Part shown: positions 6,193 through 9,556 of the stretch, one piece after another
How the letters are laid out: each line of letters starts with the position of its first letter
How positions within the stretch are numbered: the first letter of the stretch is position 1
NCBI GenBank assembly: GCA_905373275.1
Contig: CAJPSI010000026.1
Coordinates: 1-9,556 of the forward strand
Length of the DNA: 9,556 nt
Source of the DNA: Candidatus Saccharibacteria bacterium UBA1103
GTDB taxonomy: Bacteria; Patescibacteriota; Saccharimonadia; Saccharimonadales; Saccharimonadaceae
Direction of reading: 5' to 3'
Position numbers and translations under genes: made by a program
The notes under the pieces: model-generated
Databases searched by the model: none
What the model was told of the DNA's origin: nothing
The model's input: the letters and a program-made list of their open reading frames with translations, nothing else

Positions 6193-7848
6193 TCACTTCT
6201 TATCACGCTTGACCGGTAAAAGCAGACTGAAAGTTGAGCCGATATTTAGCTCACTCTTGACGTCAACGTGGGTACCCACCTTGCTAGCCAGGCGATCAAC
6301 CACATGAAGCCCCAGCCCCGTACCGGAGGTCTGCCTGGTGCGATAATCCTCACTACGCCAGAAACGAAGATAGATCTTGTCCAGATCAGACTTAGAGATG
6401 CCGATACCCGTATCCCGCACATAGAAGCGAGCATGTGACCGGTCGTGCGGCTCAGCTCGGACACCGACAGTCACGCTACCCACCTCAGTATACTTGATAG
6501 CATTAGAGATCAGATTTTGCAGGATCTCCTCGATCACCATACTCGGCACCAAGACCTTACCCGTTAGATCAATATCCACAATAAAACGCAGCCCCTTCTC
6601 CTTCGCCGGCTTGGCGTATTTGTTGTAGAGCGAGGTCATGAAGCTCTCGATATCAATCTCCTCGTTGTCCATATAGATACCTCGCTCAGCCCGACTCAGG
6701 GTAGCCAGATCATTAACCATTTGCCCCAGGTATAAGATCTGGTCGTGGGCAGAGTCTAATGTGCGAGTAAACACCCTCGGGTTACCACCTCGCTCAAGCA
6801 ATAGCTGCATATTCGACAGTGCCCCTTCGGCTATCGCTACCGGCGTCCGTAGCTCATGGCTCACTACACTGATGAATTCATCCCGCTCATCATCCAGCGA
6901 CTTTTCCTTAGTGATGTCAGTCATGACGATGATTACGCCATCTATATTTCGGCTCTTGCGGATAGCGAACTGGTTTTTGATCGGAAAGATCGACATGCGT
7001 AGATTGATCAGCTGCTTATCGCTATATTGCATCCGAAGGTCAGTTCGCTCGGTGGCAATCTTGATATTTGCGATGACCGCCGACAGCTTGATCGGCTCGC
7101 CCATCTCATCGACTAAGTTAAACACCCTGTCGGCGCTGATACCGGTCAAGTTGCGGTTTGTATCCAGCAGGCTAAGTGTCGCCGGGTTGTACAGCTGAAT
7201 CTTCCCTTCCGACGAGACGCTGACTAAGGCATCTCTCAGGTTGTTAACCACCACCTTGAGTCGACGAGTCTGCAAGCGCTCTCGCCGTTTCAGTCGATTG
7301 TAGTTACGTATCTCGATCAGTCCAACTTTTTTATACTTATAGAATAAGTACGAGGCATAAGCAATCGGCATCATGATGATGATGGTTGAGATCGACTGAT
7401 TAATCTGGTGATCGATGAAAATGGAGCAAAATAGAGTCGAGCCGACCATCATGGTAAGACCAAGCGAGAAGGCTAGATTACCGTATAATATCCCCGTCGT
7501 GGCAAGTAAAATCGTCCAGAGTAAGGCTATGATGCCATCCCGGTAGATGGTCGTATTATAGACAGCAAACATCGTCACCGACAGATAATTTATTACGACC
7601 ACACCGGCCGCCAGGAAGCGATTATGCTTACCTAGTACCAGAGAGATTGACCCGGCGCTAGATAGCAAGATGACCGAGACCAGGGCAACCGAAAGGGTGA
7701 AAAGCTTGTGCGGTGTATTGATCCCGAGAGCAATGTCGCTGATATTCATCACCAGCACATAGAGCAACTCCATTGAGACGACCGCCACGCTAATCCAGCG
7801 CAAGCTCAAAAACGACGCCCGGTCGCTAGTCGGCTCACCATTATTCAT
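6193..7848 (-). CDS. Membrane sensor histidine kinase with PAS-like domain (orphan)
   Basis: A two-component sensor kinase of 551 aa. Six predicted transmembrane helices (about 16-36, 49-72, 79-98, 105-124, 125-145, 154-170) form an integral-membrane sensor with very short loops, so the signal is probably sensed in or at the membrane. A basic helical linker (171-200) leads to a PAS-like region (about 200-312, LRDALVSVSSEGKIQLYNPA ... GVIIVMTDITKEK). The HisKA domain carries the phospho-acceptor His331 in SHELRTP. The HATPase_c domain has the N box (LQNLISNAIKYT, N445/N449), G1 (DTGIGI, 479-484), the F box (RFWRSED) and G2 (GTGLGL, 509-514). All catalytic motifs are intact. No response regulator gene lies in the window, so the partner must be encoded elsewhere. 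The start ATG has no Shine-Dalgarno but sits 6 nt after an extended -10. Confidence 0.93.
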   Translation of the reverse strand: MNNGEPTSDRASFLSLRWISVAVVSMELLYVLVMNISDIALGINTPHKLFTLSVALVSVILLSSAGSISLVLGKHNRFLAAGVVVINYLSVTMFAVYNTTIYRDGIIALLWTILLATTGILYGNLAFSLGLTMMVGSTLFCSIFIDHQINQSISTIIIMMPIAYASYLFYKYKKVGLIEIRNYNRLKRRERLQTRRLKVVVNNLRDALVSVSSEGKIQLYNPATLSLLDTNRNLTGISADRVFNLVDEMGEPIKLSAVIANIKIATERTDLRMQYSDKQLINLRMSIFPIKNQFAIRKSRNIDGVIIVMTDITKEKSLDDERDEFISVVSHELRTPVAIAEGALSNMQLLLERGGNPRVFTRTLDSAHDQILYLGQMVNDLATLSRAERGIYMDNEEIDIESFMTSLYNKYAKPAKEKGLRFIVDIDLTGKVLVPSMVIEEILQNLISNAIKYTEVGSVTVGVRAEPHDRSHARFYVRDTGIGISKSDLDKIYLRFWRSEDYRTRQTSGTGLGLHVVDRLASKVGTHVDVKSELNIGSTFSLLLPVKRDKK

Positions 7849-7854
7849 GGCTTC

Positions 7855-7863
7855 ATTTTAACA
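7855..7863 (-). promoter_or_regulatory. Extended -10 promoter of the histidine kinase gene (leaderless)
   Basis: TGTTAAAAT (7863..7855) fits the extended -10 pattern TGnTATAAT, with TAAAAT matching five of six positions. It ends exactly 6 nt before the ATG at 7848, so transcription should begin at or beside the start codon. No -35 is evident, which is normal for extended -10 promoters. This gives the kinase expression independent of the upstream metallopeptidase gene. Confidence 0.5.
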
Positions 7864-7886
7864 CAAGCGACTTAGGGAGCGTTGAT

Positions 7887-8630
7887 TTATAGATAAGGGC
7901 TATAGCGACGTAGCTGTCGGTCAAGACGCTTGGCTCCGGGTAGCACCGCCTCCAGCTCTCGCCAAAAGTCCACACCGTGGTTCATGTGGTGGGTATGGGT
8001 TAGCTCATGCAGCAACACGTAGTCGCTTAGTTGTTCTGATATCGTCATTAGTGCAATATTGAGCGAAATCGTCCCCTTACTGCTACAGCTCCCCCACCGA
8101 GTTTTAGCATAAGTCAGGCGTACTCGCTGGTAGGTATAGCCGTGCTTGTCGGCAAGATAGTGCAGGCGCTTAGGTAGATAACGTTGCGCCTCTTGCTTCA
8201 GCACTTTAGCTACCACCTGCTTGATCTGCTTCTGCTTGAGGCTATCACCCATATCGGCCGGCAAAGTAACAGTCACCAGGTTCCGACCAATCGTCGCCCC
8301 AACTCTCACGCCGTTAACTAGCCGCAAACGGTGGCTACGACCGATTTTGTCGCCATCGCTGTAGCTGTGAGAATGGCTCTTTATCTCAGCCAAAGCTCGT
8401 CTAATACCGAGACGAGACCGATCAATGAAGTCTCTTAGCCGATTCTCTTTGGTGTTGAATGGCGCCGACAGCACCACTTCGCCCGTCGTCCGGATATTTA
8501 GTCTGAGTACACCGCTTCGATTATGAGTGACCCTAATCCGACCAAATTCTTGATCGGAGAGCTCAGTGATGTCGATGACTCTGTCCGAACGAATTGATCC
8601 GGCTTTCAATTTATCTAACAAACGGACCAC
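7887..8630 (-). CDS. YgjP-like zinc metallopeptidase (DUF45/WLM-type)
   Basis: A 247-residue predicted soluble metallopeptidase of the YgjP/DUF45 group. The zinc motif HELTHTHHMNH gives His208, catalytic Glu209, His212 and a probable third ligand, His218. It is preceded by the family's TRWGSCSSKGTISLN block (about 177-191), and the FW after the motif (DFWRELEAVLPGAKRLDRQL) is also typical. The N-terminal half (about 30-125) is a beta-rich region seen in the same family. Substrates of this group are poorly known. The start is GTG at 8630, overlapping the upstream kinase-like gene by 20 nt; there is no clear ribosome site, so expression probably depends on coupling. A slightly later start is possible. 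Confidence 0.9.
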   Translation of the reverse strand: MVRLLDKLKAGSIRSDRVIDITELSDQEFGRIRVTHNRSGVLRLNIRTTGEVVLSAPFNTKENRLRDFIDRSRLGIRRALAEIKSHSHSYSDGDKIGRSHRLRLVNGVRVGATIGRNLVTVTLPADMGDSLKQKQIKQVVAKVLKQEAQRYLPKRLHYLADKHGYTYQRVRLTYAKTRWGSCSSKGTISLNIALMTISEQLSDYVLLHELTHTHHMNHGVDFWRELEAVLPGAKRLDRQLRRYSPYL

Positions 8631-9249
8631 GAGGCTTGATATTTAGCGCCGGACGAGGAGTGAGGGTGGTCGCCGACTCTATAGATGACGTAGTCTGTCC
8701 GCTCGTCTCAATCATCTTACGCAGAACGACCTTTGCCTGAGCATTGTAGGTGTGTTTGCCGCTAATGACAACGACATCAGCCTGATCCGTCGGCGGCTCA
8801 GCGTAGGCTTTCTTAAAACTGTCAAACTGCTCGGAGGTAAGACTCTGCTTATAGCGATCGCCTTGCTTCTTCTCATTGCGCTTGGTAGCCCTGCGTCGGC
8901 TAGTCGGCTCGTCCGTTTGCACCACGATGGTCAACACTCGATAGCCATTACGACGAGCTCGGTTGGAAATCTCCCGACGTTCCGCCAGAGTGTTACAACC
9001 ACCATCCAAGATAAAAGTCTTTTTAGTGCGAAAAAGTTCGGTGATAAGCAGCTCAGCCACTTGGTCAACCATGGCATTCTCGCTATCGCTGTAGGTGTGC
9101 TTGGCGAAAAGTGTCCAACGAATTTTATCTCGACTGACTAGAGCAGCCCCAAATGTACTGGCGAATTGATTGGCAAAGAATGACTTACCAGCCCCCGGCA
9201 AGCCGACCACCTCTATCACCATCGGGCTTGATAATGTTAGCGCCTCCAT
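8611..9249 (-). CDS. P-loop nucleotide kinase-like protein (AAA_33/zeta-like ATPase fold)
   Basis: A 212-residue protein with an N-terminal Walker A, GLPGAGKS (16-23), then SRDKIRW (39-45), where Asp41 is placed like the substrate-binding or catalytic Asp of small kinases. A Walker-B-like strand FILDGG (79-84) follows, and an Arg-rich lid (SRRRATKRNEKKQGDR, 117-132). This order matches the AAA_33 group, which includes polynucleotide-kinase-like and zeta-toxin-like enzymes that phosphorylate small molecules or nucleic acid ends. The substrate cannot be read from sequence. The last 35 residues are Thr/Ser/Pro-rich and probably disordered. The start is supported by AGGAGG 7 nt before the ATG. 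It overlaps the metallopeptidase gene by 20 nt, so the two are co-expressed. No antitoxin-like small gene lies beside it, so I do not call it a toxin. Confidence 0.85.
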   Translation of the reverse strand: MEALTLSSPMVIEVVGLPGAGKSFFANQFASTFGAALVSRDKIRWTLFAKHTYSDSENAMVDQVAELLITELFRTKKTFILDGGCNTLAERREISNRARRNGYRVLTIVVQTDEPTSRRRATKRNEKKQGDRYKQSLTSEQFDSFKKAYAEPPTDQADVVVISGKHTYNAQAKVVLRKMIETSGQTTSSIESATTLTPRPALNIKPRGPFVR

Positions 9250-9303
9250 TTAATTTCCTCCTACTTAGTTCTGTCATATGATATCACACTAGTTTACCTA
9301 AAT

Positions 9304-9324
9304 AAAAACACCCCTGAATGGGGG
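9304..9324 (-). terminator. Short intrinsic terminator after tRNA-Trp
   Basis: On the minus strand a CCCC/GGGG stem with a 5-nt ATTCA loop (9323..9311) is followed by TG and five T (9308..9304). It lies 10 nt beyond the tRNA 3' end. The stem is only four pairs, though all G-C, so efficiency is uncertain. Confidence 0.5.
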
Positions 9325-9333
9325 CAATAAATG

Positions 9334-9409
9334 TGGCACGGGCAGAGGGATTCGAACCCCCGACACCAGGTTTTGGAGACCTGTGCTCTACCAACTGAGC
9401 TATGCCCGT
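9334..9409 (-). tRNA. trnW: tRNA-Trp (anticodon CCA)
   Basis: A complete 76-nt cloverleaf. The acceptor stem pairs ACGGGCA with TGCCCGT; the D-arm carries AGCTCAGTTGGTAGAGC; the anticodon stem CAGGT/ACCTG encloses the loop CTCCAAA with anticodon CCA; the T-arm loop is TTCGAAT. The discriminator base is G, as in bacterial tRNA-Trp, and the 3' CCA is encoded in the DNA (9336..9334). The CCA anticodon reads UGG only, so there is no sign here of UGA decoded as Trp. In many bacteria a tRNA-Trp gene lies directly before secE-nusG; here it is on the same strand but 3.6 kb upstream, with three kinase/peptidase/sensor genes and one divergent gene in between. Confidence 0.97.
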
Positions 9410-9417
9410 ATGTAGAA

Positions 9418-9426
9418 ATAATACCA
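9418..9426 (-). promoter_or_regulatory. Extended -10 promoter of tRNA-Trp
   Basis: TGGTATTAT (9426..9418) fits TGnTATAAT with one mismatch in the -10 hexamer. The predicted start lies near 9411, essentially at the mature tRNA 5' end (9409), so little 5' processing would be needed. No good -35 is visible. Confidence 0.45.
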
Positions 9427-9556
9427 CATCCCGCCAGGACAGGATTACTCTGACTTTGTTGCCACTATGGCCTTCATTCTTCATCTGCATCATCATTTCC
9501 CTCAGACCCGCCTGGCTGGCTCGTGACACAGCTCCGGCTTCAAGCGTGCACAGTCT

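Noticed and set aside
6761..7198. Plus-strand frame inside the histidine kinase gene
   Set aside because: Antisense shadow of PAS/HisKA coding sequence with a Ser/Arg/Leu-rich composition typical of shadow frames.
7846..7856. Tiny uORF ATG-AAG-CCA-TGA overlapping the kinase start by ATGA
   Set aside because: Its ATG overlaps the -10 element, so it would lie upstream of the transcription start and not be in the mRNA from that promoter.
8752..9141. Plus-strand frame opposite the P-loop kinase gene
   Set aside because: Antisense to a gene with clear Walker A and lid motifs; its apparent hydrophobic stretch is the complement of a basic coding region.
8611..9249. Toxin-antitoxin interpretation of the P-loop gene (zeta-like toxin)
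   Set aside because: The fold group includes zeta toxins, but no small antitoxin gene lies next to it and the cotranscribed partner is a metallopeptidase.
9284..9529. Minus-strand ORF of 81 codons at the right end
   Set aside because: It reads straight through the tRNA-Trp gene and its terminator. Its upstream part (9427-9556) has no recognisable protein motif, and a plus-strand frame in the same stretch is equally open, so neither is called.
1..9556. CRISPR arrays, insertion sequences, integrase or attachment sites, rRNA
   Set aside because: No regularly spaced repeats, transposase-like ORFs or rRNA-like stretches were seen. The tRNA-Trp 3' end shows no duplicated copy elsewhere in the window that would suggest an attachment site.

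Overview
The window looks like a chromosomal segment of a Candidate Phyla Radiation bacterium, most likely Saccharibacteria (TM7). This is inferred from gene style: intermediate G+C, a large VirB6/TrbL-like protein with a signal-peptide-like 5' extension, a long basic SecE tail, and several promoters that seem to give leaderless messages. No taxonomic marker was compared with a database. TGA is used as a stop (histidine kinase gene) and the tRNA-Trp has a CCA anticodon, so there is no sign of the UGA recoding seen in Gracilibacteria/SR1.

Reading the minus strand from the right edge: a tRNA-Trp gene with its own promoter and short terminator; a P-loop nucleotide kinase-like gene overlapping by 20 nt a YgjP-type zinc metallopeptidase gene; an orphan membrane histidine kinase with its own extended -10; then, after a small plus-strand two-helix membrane protein gene, the secE-nusG pair with a one-base stop/start overlap. 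secE and the small membrane gene are divergent and share a compact region with a perfect 7+7 inverted repeat between the secE -35 and -10.

Left of nusG the content changes. nusG is not followed by rplK-rplA. Instead there is an unrecognised single-span membrane protein of 382 aa with a structured leader, a structured intergenic stretch of about 250 bp, and a large polytopic protein resembling VirB6/TrbL channel subunits of type IV secretion systems. That gene is followed with no gap by the start of a Ser/Gly/Gln-rich ORF running off the left edge. The last two are probably translationally coupled, since the second gene's Shine-Dalgarno lies in a hairpin inside the end of the first.

The most notable observation is a run of nine G (minus strand) just upstream of the VirB6-like ORF. 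As written, the annotated ORF starts at an ATG with no ribosome binding site and no signal peptide. Removing one G joins it to an upstream reading frame that begins at a tandem ATG next to a good promoter and supplies a near-ideal signal peptide. Either the sequence has a homopolymer error or the G tract is a phase-variable switch for an envelope secretion component. No complete new defence or mobile system was recognised.
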